Shown: positions 25,824 to 38,700 of the stretch, one piece after another | Position numbering within the stretch: the first letter of the stretch is position 1 | Layout of the letters: every line of letters starts with the position of its first letter | NCBI GenBank assembly: GCA_008921705.1 | Contig: VFFE01007669.1 | Location: 6,809,308-6,873,307 of the forward strand | Source: Burhinus oedicnemus | Lineage: Eukaryota; Chordata; Aves; Charadriiformes; Burhinidae | Direction of reading: 5' to 3' | DNA: 64,000 nt | Translations under genes and position numbers: made by a program | The notes under the pieces: generated by a model | Told to the model about the DNA's origin: nothing | The model's input: only the letters and a program-made list of their open reading frames with translations | Database searches by the model: none

Positions 25824-28800
25824 GACAGTCATGGTACAAATTCTGGTTTGTAGCAGCTTTAGAGCAAACGAGCACTGAACATCTGGAACTAACAGGGTGA
25901 CTCTGAAGAAAATAGAAGGAAGAGTTGAGATACTATGTTAGTCTCTGAATGGTTCATTTGACATTCTTTATCTCAGAGGTTTTCTTTCATCTGGAGGTGC
26001 CCCTAAAAGCATACTCTTTTCTGCAATCGTTCTCCATTAGATTTGACTGATGGCTTGGTGTCTTATTTGGAGGAGTGTTACAGCTAAAATTGGGACAATG
26101 TAACTGTAAAGGCAGCAGAAAGTAAGTAAATTTAGGGACTTCCCATTCCAAGCCCTGATCAGAGAATCTAAACAGTGAACTGTAATTTGCCAATGAGTGT
26201 GCCGTAACATAAAATGTGTTATATAGAAGCAACTGTACTTTCCCTGGAGGAGGATTTTGTGAGTCCTTGTTCTTACTGAACAATATAAATACATAGACTT
26301 TTGCTGATACTAGTTGGTATTAAAGTCAGTTGCTGAATCACAAGAACAATACAGTTGTGCAGAGAGTGTTTTGATAGAACTATAAGGTAACTTTTGACTT
26401 CATGATCTGAAACTTTAAAGGACTGAAAAAATACTAGAATTTTGTTCAAGCAACTTGTTAGAAATGTGTGTGTATGGAGGAGGTAGGATGCAGCAAACCC
26501 CAGTGAAAGGCAGTTAAGGTGTAGTGTAGATAGTTACAGGTAATGTTCTCACTTCAATTTTCTGAGTGTATCAGTCACCTAGGGGGACGATCTCTAGAAG
26601 CTTATAAACAAAATAGCCTTTTCTGGTTTTGGAAAAAGCTAAAAGTGGGGGGTTTGTGCCCAATTCATTGGGCAGTGTAAAGCAAAGGACTTCCAGTTGG
26701 TTCTTTTTCTGTCAGCTTCAGCCTAGTGCTGGAAGAAGCCAGGATGGGAATGGGTGAATCCAAGATGTGAAAGGAAAGTCTCTCTGAAAATAAGAAAATC
26801 CGATAATTGTATTGTGGTATGAAATAAATACTATTTTAAAGATGTGCTAGCAAGTGGACTCATCAAGAATTGCAAAATGTTAAGATATGTGTTTGCGATA
26901 ACCATGCACATATGCTGTTGTAGGTATATGTAATACGACACTGTTGACTTCAACTGATTTCATGCAATGTTTCCACATAATGATGAACAGATAATTTAGG
27001 GACTTGGGAATTTTCTGCTCTTTGCTAATAGCACACAGAAAAATAAAAACTCATATATTGTAGGATGCTAGCTGTTAAGTAAAGTTTTGTTTTTAAATAT
27101 AGATTTTTAATGAAATCTCTGATGAAAATATATACGTTAATACACATTGGTCGTTGTTAAATTCTGTGTTTTCACTGATCTCTGGAAGAAGGTTTTTTTG
27201 CTTTAAGAGACTAGATGCCAAGTATCAGATCATAGACGAGGAAAAAAAGCTTCATGTGCATAGAAGATAAATCCTGTGGTCATATATAGGCTATTTTGCT
27301 GTGCTGGTGGGGGTAGGGGTGGGAAGAGTAAAGGTCCTGTTTCTTGAGTATTTTCATTTCAGTCTATCACAAGGTTATGCAAAGTGGCTTTACAACATCT
27401 CTATAATAAGAAAAGCCATGTATTCCAGTTCTCAAGCTAAAAGAAAAATACTCCATGTGGAATAGATATGTCAATGTGATTGTTAGTATTCAGATTAAGA
27501 ACAATAAAAATGAAATCAAGCTGCATTTCACTAAAGGAAAAAAACCAAAAATATCATCGATAATTATACTGCAGATGAAACCGGCCTTTCAGACTGGCCT
27601 GTAGACAATAGACACTATTGTAAAATACTCCATTTTTCATGTGTTTGATCATGCAATTATCAAGTCCCAAATGTGGATTACTGAACATTTATGTCATATG
27701 AAATACCTCCCCCCTCTGTTTTTGTTGGGTTTTTTTGTTTGTTTGGGGTTTGTTTTGTTTGTTTTTTGGTTTTGTTTTTTTTAAATTTTTTTTTAAAAGG
27801 CTATCTATACATATGCCTGAAACATATAGCGGTGACTTTTTGAGTGACTTGCATTGATAACTTCAGTCTTTTGCTGGACTATGATGAGCAGATCAGATAG
27901 TAACACTGCAGTTGTCTCCATGCTTTTTGCTAGCATTTTTTGGGGGAAAGTGATTCTTATCAAGAGGAAGTGCTGGTGAGAACTGTAATATCCAGGTCAC
28001 TGTAAGTTCAAGTATTTCTCATTATTTTAAGCGCCATTCTGTAGTTACTGATAGTTAAAAATATACTGCTTGTACCTTTCTAACAGGAATTGAAAGCTTG
28101 TTGTTTTTTAAAAAGGTTATATCAAATAAATGATGCTTTATTTATTTACTTTATTTTTGAAAAGGGCTTCCGCACATTCAGTTCATTGACACTATTATTT
28201 TTTTTGGCAAGTAGGAAATACATTGAGATACAGAAATGACATTTCATTTTGTAGAAGAGGGATCTGAAACACACAAAATGTTGACTTTATGGCCTTGTAT
28301 TTGATTTGAAAAGATGTATTTTCTTAGCAAAATGGTGAAATCTTCCATCTGCATTTGGCTGAAAGAATTCTTTAATGGCTTTACAGGAGCTGTATACTGT
28401 CACAAAGACTGGTGGGAATTGCAGGTGGGACTTCAGAAATTTAAATTTCTTAGAGATATGAATCAATTTGCTTGGGAACAATATAATCTCACAAGATGAG
28501 GGCTAGCTGAAAGACTTGGCATAAGCAGAGGGCTCCAGGTGCACTGGTGACAAGGGAAATACAAACTGCCCAGGCTGCACCAGCTTGTATTTGTGGGACC
28601 CTGTGAGAGTGTTGTGGGTGTCCCTCTAGTTGCCTTTTCTAGGGCTTGGAAGAATCAGAGAAGAAAGTTGTTTGGTTCCTCCTCCCCCCCACTTTTTTCC
28701 TTTTTTCTTTCCTACTTTGTCTTAAGCAATTGATTAAACAGAAGCTGTTGCAGCGTAATAGGGAGCTGGAATTGTTTATCTGGTGATAAACAGTGGGGAG

Positions 28801-31800
28801 CACATCCCTTCAGATGAGTTGAAACAGGCAGGTTTAATGTCTGGTGTAGGGAAGGTCAGTCAGTTGATGGGGCTGGGACCTACGGACACGAGGAAGGAGT
28901 GAGGACCTGCATTGTGTAGGATACTGCAGCACAATTTCCAAAGGAGTTCTTACTATGAGTTCTGGCCTTATTTGGTTAAAATTTCTCTTAACTCCCCTCT
29001 ATGTCATAGCTAAATAAGCTTTCCTTTAGTTCTATAGTGGCCATGAAAATAAAGAGTATGTTTTTGGTTGTTCTAACTCCTTCTGATATTTACTTTGAAA
29101 ATTAGAATAGGTCTGCATAGCTCCAAGCACATCTGGAAGCCAGCTGAACATGAAAGGTGCTGTGAGTGACTGAACACCTTTTTTTTGACCCCTAAAGTGT
29201 TGGTTTTATATGATTGGGAATTTATTCCCTTTCTTATGTTATGTTTTTGTCTTACTAAAAATCAAGAGTTTTCTTCTTTTCAGGAGAAGAAACTACCTTA
29301 ACCACTCTGTCTTTCTAGCAAATTCATTAAAAACCAGCCGCTCTCCTGGTTTGCTGAGTACCTGGTAGAGGTGTAAAGAGGCAAGAGAGAACTGGGCGTT
29401 CGTTTGTTTGTTCTTTATGATGAAATGTCTGTGAAATAATGGTGTAGACTTGGAGTTTCTTGGATAATGCTGGTCTTACTTTTTTGTGTTTGAATAAAAT
29501 GGCGTGTGGAGGATGCCTTTGTGAGAAAAATCACCTGTGTCAGCTTCTTGGTGCAAAAAGGAGGGCTGTAGGTTAAAACTACCCCAGCAAGTGTATTTCC
29601 ACCATCCTGTCGCTTGCTGCTCTTGAATAGCACCTGTAGATGTACTCATGGTAACTTCAACCGTTCTTACTGCCCAATGCCAGCTGTGGGGCGCTGGTGG
29701 CAGCTGTGGCAGTGCAGTGGCTTCCATTACCTGTCCGGCAGCCTCCCCTGTGACAAGATAGAGACACAAACGCAAGAATAGAAAAAGCTGTAAGAACAAA
29801 TGTAAATACTTTGGGCTAAGAATGAGTGATGAGAGAATTGGTGAAAAATGAAGAAAAAAAGAGACAGGGCATCTGGAAACAGAAAATGAAAGTAGTGGGA
29901 TCCCTGTTGTTTAATAAGAGGTTGCCAAAAACTCGGCATAACTTCTGAGAAAGTATACTTGGAGATTTTTCCTCCTTTGTGTGGGGTGGGAAATGTAAGC
30001 ATAATTAACCATAAAGAACATGCGGATGTGCTAGAGATGGGTAGGTTACATAGCTCTGCTGTGGTGTAAGTGGAGAGCCAGCCGACCTTGTTAGACTGCC
30101 TGACCCCGTGTGTGTGTGCGTGCGTGCGTGTGCTCTTTATAAATACATGGAACTTCATCTAGCTAGCTGTTGCACACAAGTTTTGACAAGAGTATTTTAT
30201 CAGTTGTAGCTCTGTAGTGTAAGTTAGACACTGTATAAATAAAGCCGCATTTTACTGATGTGGACCATGCATTTATTGCTGTGTGTGATTAAGCACTCTC
30301 TCTAGTGATAGTAGAGTTCCAGCAATGAAATTACATTTGTCTGCTTAATGGAAAATAGAGTTCACTAGCATTTGCAAACAAATCTTTCTGTGGCATGTAG
30401 TCTTCAAAAATTAAATTCTGAGTTCAGTTGTTATAAATACCATTTAACAGTCATTTGAAGTCACTTAAAGATGTAAGAATGGGTATAGAAGGGGAAAAGC
30501 AGTACTGCTTCACTTTGGGTTTGGATTTTTTTGGTATTAATGTCACAGGGTGAGTTGTTAGGTTTTTGGGTTTTTATTTTAATAGTTGTAGCGATGGTTT
30601 ATTTTGGCTAATAATTTCTTTTTGGCAGTTATATGAAAGCTAAAAATCATGCAAAAAAAAAAAAAGTGGAGGAGGAGTAAAAAGAATTTTGATTCCTACA
30701 TTTTGCAATGTTCACATAACCCAGAAACAACCCAGGAGAGCTGCTGTAGAGACTGAAGTTAAATTTGCAGCTAACTCCGCACGTATTGAATTGTACATGA
30801 AGTGCACCAAAACTAATTTAAAACATTAACGGAGAGGAGGTATACATTTTGATGGCGAATCCTCATTCAGTGTATTTGGAGGTCTGTGAGTACTCCCGAT
30901 TAGCTCTGAGAGGCTGTGAATAGTTAATTATTCAGCACGGAGTTCTGAAGTTCAAAACTCTAAGCACTTTCAGCAACAGATTGGTCATGTGAAGTCTCAT
31001 TACACAGTCGTCTTTTGCAATGCTGCTCTGGACCTTGTTTGCTCTTCATTGTGAGTGACTTTAAACTTTGTTTTCTCATGAAAGATGTGTGTTTCTAATT
31101 GTTGTACGCTCAATTTTTTGTTTTAATTCTGTAGGACAATTCTAGAAGTTAATTTCTTTGGTTATGTTTAGAGTAAACAAGTTTTGGTACAGCTCCAGAA
31201 TCTAAGTTGCAAGCATATTTTTGGAACCTTAGTGCATTATGTTTTAAATGTATTTTAATTTTCTGTGAATGTGGCTCCATTCAAGCTTTTTTTAAAAGAA
31301 TGTTTATAAGAAATTAAAAAGTTCTCATGAGGTACTGTGTCTCCACAGTGTGTTTTGGTTTTGTTTCTAATGGTGAAATTCTTAATAATACTGTCTTTTC
31401 CTTGTGACAATATTGGTGAATTGTGGAAAGTTATTTGAATAAAAGGGGATCCTAGACTATATGTTGTAGGACATGAGAGTCCTGCCCTCAGAACTTACTG
31501 TAACATAAACATATTAAGAGATGGAGAGAGTTTTCCTTTTATACCATTTTGGATTTTTTTTTTTTTTTTAAAGTGAAATGAGTGAAACCTGTTTAGCGAT
31601 CACTCTTTGCATTCAAGATTACACTGGCTTGTCACTAAGATGGGAAAGGACAGTGAGAAAATTAAAATAGGAACTCAGCATAGGTGAGGGGAAAATATGA
31701 AAGCATAATGTGAGTGAAATGTCAAGAATTATTACAACACAGTAGTCTTGATTATACTGCTATTTTATTACTGTATAGAAGTAAATAAATAGAACTGGTA

Positions 31801-32324
31801 AGATTTGTTCGAATTATTTTGATAATCAAAAGAAAAATTTGGGGAGGAAAAGTATGATTATTCCCTCGCCTATCTATCCTATCTATTAAACATACTGTCA
31901 GTGCAATTTGGCTTCATACTGCATTAGTACAGTATCTCTGTTTATACTAATCCTGCAAATCTGTTTGGAGAACACAAAACCAGGGTTCTTTGCATAATCC
32001 AAGGGAGGAAAAAAGTAATTAATTTACTTTTTAAAATGTATATTTTAAAACCCTGTTTGTTTTGGGCTTGATGTTTATTGGGCTGTTTTGTTGGTTTTTG
32101 GTTTTTGTTTTTTTTTAAATATGGTAGATACCTTAGCTTCTTGTATCTTCTGTCACCACTGATGGTATGTCTGAAATATTCTCTCATCCCTTACTTGCAC
32201 ATATCACTTACACAGTCTAAGTGAAAAGAATTAAGTGTGGTTCATTCCTGTTCCGAGACCTGTTAGTATGGAATCACATGGATAAATACATACTTGACTT
32301 CTATTTTTTATCCATTTATTTCAG
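25824..32324. other. COBLL1: Non-coding sequence before the first visible COBLL1 exon
   Basis: Probably intron. It contains a G/T-rich low-complexity stretch (27715-27797), a TG microsatellite with TGCG interruptions (30107-30131), A runs (30652-30664) and T runs (31555-31571). No exon of the correct phase (two carried bases) could be supported. Confidence 0.6.
30107..30131. repeat. (TG)n / (TGCG)n microsatellite
   Basis: Tandem gtgtgtgtgtg followed by cgtgcgtgcgtgtg. Confidence 0.9.
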
Positions 32325-32504
32325 AAGAAAATCTAAAGCACCGCCTCCTCCATCTGAAACAAAACCCATTGCTGTTTCTCCATTTGATGACACAGAATCA
32401 GCCAATCTCATCATGGAACACAAAGAGAATGTAATCGATAAAGACATTGAACTAGCAGTGGTCCTGCCAGGAGATGTGATCAAGTATACTACAGTTAATG
32501 GGAG
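32325..32504 (+). CDS. COBLL1: COBLL1 exon a: proline-rich N-terminus and start of first ubiquitin-like half
   Basis: The acceptor is ...atccatttatttcag and the donor is ag|gtaagt. The exon enters with the third base of an Arg codon and leaves after two bases of a codon. It encodes residues 1-60, with the proline-rich [13 protein letters not shown] stretch followed by [20 protein letters not shown], the most conserved signature of COBLL1 (human has a near-identical MEQKENMIDKDVELSVVLP). The upstream intron happens to be open in the same frame back to an ATG at 32278, so an intronic start could in principle add a short tail. I regard that as chance because the acceptor fits the conserved RRK junction. 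Confidence 0.96.
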
Positions 32505-33327
32505 GTAAGTTACACAAAATGACATCTCTGTTTAATTTTCTTTTCTTGCTCTAGTTTACTTCAACCTTCATCCAGGTTTTAATCACTCAGTAAAATACAT
32601 GAATTGTACAAGCCTGAACATTTTTGGGTAGGTGTGGAAACATATACTTTATACATTTCCCTACCTTTTGGGAAGACTGTTTTTTGAGATTCAGAAATTC
32701 TGTATGGTACCTGTCAGGAAGCGTAGCCGTACCTGTTGTTCTTTCTACTCACTGCAGATCTCTAAAGAAATACTGGTTTGTATGAGTCACTGAATTTTCC
32801 CACATAAGTTTTTCTTGTTAGACCTAAAGATGAGATCCTGCATCCTATTTGGGCACGAAGTCATGGGTTCAGCAGTTGCTCAGCACTACTACCTCTAGAC
32901 CACTAGCAGTCCTAAAATAAGGTGTCGTCACTTCAGACAAAATCTATAATGCTTCAAAGAAACAGTTTCTAGCTACAACTTTGGAAATTTTTTTTTTAAA
33001 CAAATATATTTTGCTTAAGCTGTTTTTCATTTGAAATACGTATTTCAGTCTGCTAATTGGTAGTATAGATTACGCATATAACTCTCAAGTCACCTTTAGT
33101 TCAGAAAGACCTGGACATTGACTAGTGAGTTGAAATCATAAATGCTGGGACTTAAAATGTTATATTAATTTTCATAGCAGGTCTACTAAGAAGGCTTTTA
33201 TGCAAGGCCTTAGATGGATCAGAGCAGTTAGGAAGCCAGTTTGTTGCTTTCCTAAGCTGAAATAAAGAAACTGTACTTGTGTTAGTGTATTGCCAGTGTC
33301 TTTGCTACTGAAAGCAAGCAGGCTGTT

Positions 33328-33368
<41 letters not shown>

Positions 33369-35720
33369 CTGGGTAATGTAAATGTGTAGTTACATCTACT
33401 TCACTTCTTAATGAGAGATAAAAACTTTCATGGCTTGAGTCTGTTTGCGTGCTTTGTCATTTGCTAGAGTTCATGAGGTCGTTGCTTAGACACTGTTAGA
33501 CATAGTTGTTTGTTCACCAGAGCTGCAATGGATGAACTTTTGTGGGTTCCCCCCACCCCTGATTCCATCTGATTTTTCAGGTTAACTTAAATCTGAGGTT
33601 ATATTTCTCAGAAGAAGTTTTCTGAAATAATTGGTGACTACTATGATGCTTTATGGTGTTCTTGCTAGCGTGTAGCAAGCTAGCAAGGAGTATTGCTGTC
33701 TGTAAATACGGTGCCTTCCTCTGTTTTTAAAATTTCTTAAAGATGAGACTCCATGTGTACGCTGTCAGGCACTTCTCTTTCTTCTTTTCACTCCCTTTGT
33801 CCACGCTTATGAGTACCATGTGCCCTCTATCTTGCTTTGCTCAGAACGAAGTGCCAGAAAGGAATGTTGCATATGTTTTCCTTCACTTGGTCAAATTACG
33901 TTGTGTATAATTACTCAGTGTTCAAGACAGGCCTCACAGGCTTATCAGGAAGCACACACATTTCCCAATCAGTTTTATTATGCCTTGGTTACTGGGGTTT
34001 TTTTGATCAAGAGACTGTATGTGATTGATTTCATAAATGGCTCTCTTGCAAATAAGAACCTATATTAGCACCGCTAGGTTCACTCAGAGTGAGGGGAGGT
34101 ACTGTACAGGACCTGCAGCCCACTGTGAAACAAACTTTCTTTTCTTCTAGTTTTTTTGCTCTGTCTTGATAGTCATATTTTGTGGATGAATAGGCAAGAT
34201 CCCTCTAGAAATGACATAAACAGATAAATTGCTAATTCGTCTCTTTCCTGTTTATAATCAGAGATGAGCAGCTTCAAAGCACCCGAGGAGAGAATACCTT
34301 TGCAAATCTCATACTAGGAAAAGCAAAACTGTGAGTCTGGACAGTTATGTACACAAATGCCATAGTCCACTAGCAGGAACTTCTCTACTGTTCTCAGATG
34401 AAGTTGGGTTGGTTTGCTCCCTGCTTGGGCATAGTGGATAGCAAGACCTATGTAGAACAAAGCAAGATGTTGCATAGATAAATATCCCAAGTGAGTAGAA
34501 GCAGGCAGAAGAGGATCAGGATGAAATCCAAAAGGGGTTTGAGATAAAAAGATTACAAGAGAGAATAATTTTTGATCCTTGAGTTGTTCTATGGGCAGCT
34601 AAAGCAAAAAACTGAGAGACTGAGAAAAGAAAGAAAGACTGAAGTAGCTCATTCCTCATTCTGAAACTTTAGGCATGGGTGGATTCTCTTATTTAAGCCT
34701 AGACACCAATTTGTATTTTGTAGTAGTTGGTGATAGTGATTCAGTTCATGTGTTCGTAATCTGACAGTGGCATTCACACTCTCCTATCACCAGGATTCCT
34801 GCAGGGGGGTCCAGGGAAACAGTTCTTTAAAAACAAACAAATGAACAACACCCCCCCCCCCAAAACATGGTAAGAGCAATGAGTGGAAGGAAGTAAAGCT
34901 ACACTGCTCAGAGGAAGGAATGAGTGAAGGGCGCGCGCCTCCCCCCATTGGAATGTTTTTCAGAGTGAAGTTTCTGAATCTTCTCCACTGGGTCTAAATA
35001 CAGCATAGGACTGAAGATTTTTCCACAGCTAAAGAAGTAAAAAAAAAAAAAAAAAAACAAAAAAAGAACTCAAAGAATTATTTTATTTAGCAGCCTGATC
35101 ATTTAAGTTAGATTTTTGTTTTCCCACAAGGAAGAAATGCAGAGTTTGGGAAAGTTTTCTTGAAATTGACTAATTAGTTTCAGTTGTATGCATCAGTAAA
35201 TCAACTTAGAGATTTCAAGTGCCAATATGATAGTGACATGCATTTTACTTGGAAATAGTCTGTCAAATGGACCCCGTTTTGCAGGGTAGCATGTTTAGGG
35301 CTCCAGTTTCACATGCCTTTCAGAGAGACCTTAGCTTTGCTGAATTAGTTTTCTTAGAGTCCTTTGTGAGTTTCCGTTTGATCCATTCTTGAGTATTTTC
35401 AGTCATTAGGGTATTCTTAATAAACTGTTGGTTTACTCTGTATAGCTAGCTAGTGAATAACAAGCTTTGTGGTGTTGCCCTACTTTTCAAAACTTATTGT
35501 ACTTACATTTCTTAGTAACAAATTCTGGGGGTTTTGGTCGGGGTTGTTTTTTTTTCTTCTCCATGAAAACAAATGACTTTTTCTCTTTAGAGAATAGGAT
35601 TAGTAAATATTTTTGCAAGGAAGGCCATGAAGCCATAGGCTTAAGTAATTGGAGATCTACAGAAAGCCAAACTGTTTCTTTTTTTTTTCTTTTCCTTTTA
35701 NNNNNNNNNNNNNNNNNNNN

Positions 35721-35765
<45 letters not shown>

Positions 35766-38700
35766 TGTTGAAGATAATTACTGCCGGGCACCAACTTTAA
35801 ATATTTAGTCATGGAAGGGAAAGGATGACTTGAGTTAAATGTTTAGCAGCACGTTTTGTTATATCCTGCTTAATTGTCATCTGTTGTGACAGTTCCATTT
35901 ATCTTTTACAGGAAGCCCATGATGGACTTGCTGATCTTTCTCTGTGCACAGTATCATTTAAATCCATCAAGTTATGCTATAGAGTTGGTATCAGCAGAAA
36001 ATAGCCAGATTAAATTCAAACCCAACACACCAGTGGGAATGCTTGAAGTGGAAAAGGTGATTGTAAAGCCAAAACAAATGGATAAGAAGAAACCTGCTCC
36101 GGTTATACCAGAGGTGAGAACTAAAATTAAAGCGTGTTGAGAAATCAGAATCACTGTTGTATTCAACAAGTTGAGCCGGTAGCTCAGCCTCTTGTTTCAG
36201 CTTTTCCTGTTGTTTCTCATCCTCTCACCATGCAGCCCTGTGAAATGCTTGGCTCCATGTTATCGATAACCTCCTCTTAGGTGAAATATATCTCAATTTG
36301 TTGCAGCAAACATCTTTGCGGCCGAAAGAAGGAAACATTACAATATTATTTGAAATCCCACGCCTTACTGTCCTTTTGACAAATTCTGCAGATGAAGTGT
36401 GGCTGAATACAGCCTTCCCCAAACTGAAAGTCAACAACTTGTACCATCTGTCACGCTGTGATATATATGCCCTTCTGATTGTATGTTCATTTTCCTTTAA
36501 TACATACTGTACTTTTTTGTTGTTACTTGGCTTTTTTTATATACCCTTAAGAAGGCAGGAGCTTTTAGAAGTACTAAAGCAACTTCTGGGTGTTGCATAA
36601 ATCTTTCCTTCTGCCTTTGTCTTTCTGCTGTATAGAAGAATACTGTTTTTTAATTTAGATAAAGCACTTACACAGGGCCGGAGGAGCTCTTCTGCTGCCC
36701 TTTTACCTTCGTCCTATGCGCGTGACCACGCACGCACGCACACACACGCTCACTCACTCGTGGCTCATTGACTGACTTCTACAGCTACCTAATGTAACCT
36801 AGTAGGGCATCTCGCTCCAGGCACATACCTTGCTGGACAGGCAAATGATAGATGCTAAAGGAGGAGCAGTTTCATGTGTCCTTTTCTTGAGTAGAAGGAA
36901 ATCACAAAATAGTTTTTAGTTTCTCTTGTAATGTTACTGAATCTATAACATTGGTGAAGTTGGCCATGAGAGGAATTCCTGTGGTTATTGTAAGGCTGTT
37001 ATAAAAAGTGCCAGTTGTTTCAGAACTTGTGCTGGTATTTATTGGAACTTTCTTCTCTTTAGCAAACGGTAAGGGTAGTGATAAACTACAAAAAGGCACA
37101 GAAGACGGTAATAAGAGTTAGTCCACATTCACCCCTTCAAGAACTCGTACCAATTATCTGTAGTAAATGTGAGTTTGATCCTTCACACACTCTGCTGTTG
37201 AAGAATTACCAGTCTCAAGAACCCCTTGATGTGACAAAATCTCTTAATGACCTTGGACTAAGAGAATTATATGCCATGGATATCAGTCGAGGTAAGATAA
37301 CTTTGTAAATTGCAGTTATAGAAAAAAAAAATAAATCTTATTTTATTCAGATTATATTTTCATTATACATTCCTCTGTTTTCCAAGTGTGGACTGCATGA
37401 CAATCCAAAACTTACAGAGCAAACTATTCTATATACTAGTTTTCCTCTTTCCTTCAGAAATATAAGTGGACTCTCCCTCCTTATTTACAAGATTCCAGTC
37501 TGTGTTGCATGTCTTCAGGCTCAAGTTCTCAAATGGCTTATAGCATTAGGTAGTAAAGATACTGTCCTTTTACTTCAGGAAAGTACCCAGTTACTTTCCC
37601 CTAACGTTGAAGTTTCAGCTTGGCTTTCTGTGTTTGTAACTTATAACTGCATCCTTGATTCAGATTCACATTTTCTGTCTTTCTTTTTGTCTTTCTGTAG
37701 CCACATCACCAGTTGATTTAAATTTACCGTCTTTGCAAGGTATGATTTACTGAAATAGGCAGTGAAACTGTAGCACTTACGTGACGTTACCCATCTGCTC
37801 CTATTATAACATCTGCTTAACTGTGACATGAGTAATTATCTCTCTTATCATAAATGCGTATTTAAACAGATAATACAGAAGTGGCTATATAGAAAGTATT
37901 TCTGTATAGTTTTACCCTAGATCAATTGATTAAATTTATAGTCATGTTTATATTGATATTTGTACCAAAAGCCCATAGTGGCCATGCTGATTTCTGTTGC
38001 TCACTACATTTGCATTTGATGGGATTTCTTTAAGAAAGTTAAATCCAGTAAAAATTAAAAAGAGACAACCTTTAGATTTACAAATTGTCTGCATAAGGCA
38101 ATGTAAGGAGGATAAATTCTGCAAGATACCAGAATGGACTTGACTGTCTTTACTATGACTGCCATGCAGTTACATGTGCAGCACCTATCAGGGGTTTCAG
38201 TGATCTTTCTCCATACTTGTACCATGTGCAGGCTTGTGCCTGACTTGTCCCGCTTCACGCTTCGCCATGAATTTAGACTGTTAGGAATTGAGGGCTGGAG
38301 AAGCTGATGCTCTTTTTCCCTTTTACAGTCTTTGTCATATGAACCATAGCATATGACAAGTGGGATGGGCTGGATAAAGTGCTGGGGTTATTAATAGCAG
38401 CTGAAACTCATCTATTCCAAGTTCTGAGGAAGACAGGAAGAACACGGATGGTAGAAAACCTGGTCATTTTGCAGTGTTTAGAAAAACTATTGATATAGGT
38501 GATTTACGATGTGTTTTGTATATCCTTCCAGGAGGCTTATGACAGACAGTGAAATAGTAAGAATGCCGGAGAAATAATCTGTGCAATAAATAATATCTAG
38601 AACTATTGTTTTCTATTTTAGACTCCTACCAATCTGAAAACTTAGATGTTCTGAAGGAGAAAGAAAACAAAGGATTTTTCAGCTTTTTTCAACGAAGCAA

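Larger units (their letters stand above)
32505..35911 (+). other. COBLL1: COBLL1 intron with microsatellite, candidate exon and assembly gap
   Basis: The intron runs from gtaagt to acag. It contains a (TTTA)n microsatellite at 33326-33366, a candidate 69-nt cassette exon at 34262-34330, a run of C at 34851-34861, an A-rich run at 35039-35066, and the gap plus poly-T at 35701-35762. The rest shows no feature. Confidence 0.85.
36114..37062 (+). other. COBLL1: COBLL1 intron between the two ubiquitin-like halves
   Basis: GT-AG intron in phase 0. It contains the candidate 174-nt cassette exon (36307-36480) and a CA/CGCA microsatellite with GCTCACTCACTCG at about 36718-36760. Confidence 0.85.

Noticed and set aside
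28314..28499. 61-codon plus-strand frame with a minus-strand frame opposite
   Set aside because: No homology recognised and no matching splice phases. Likely chance.
30852..31062. Possible alternative first exons: ATGGCGAATCCTC... ending at gtct|gtgagt, and ATGCTGCTCTGG... ending at catt|gtgagt
   Set aside because: Both leave one base over instead of the two required, so they cannot join the exon at 32325 in frame. No promoter signal was seen.
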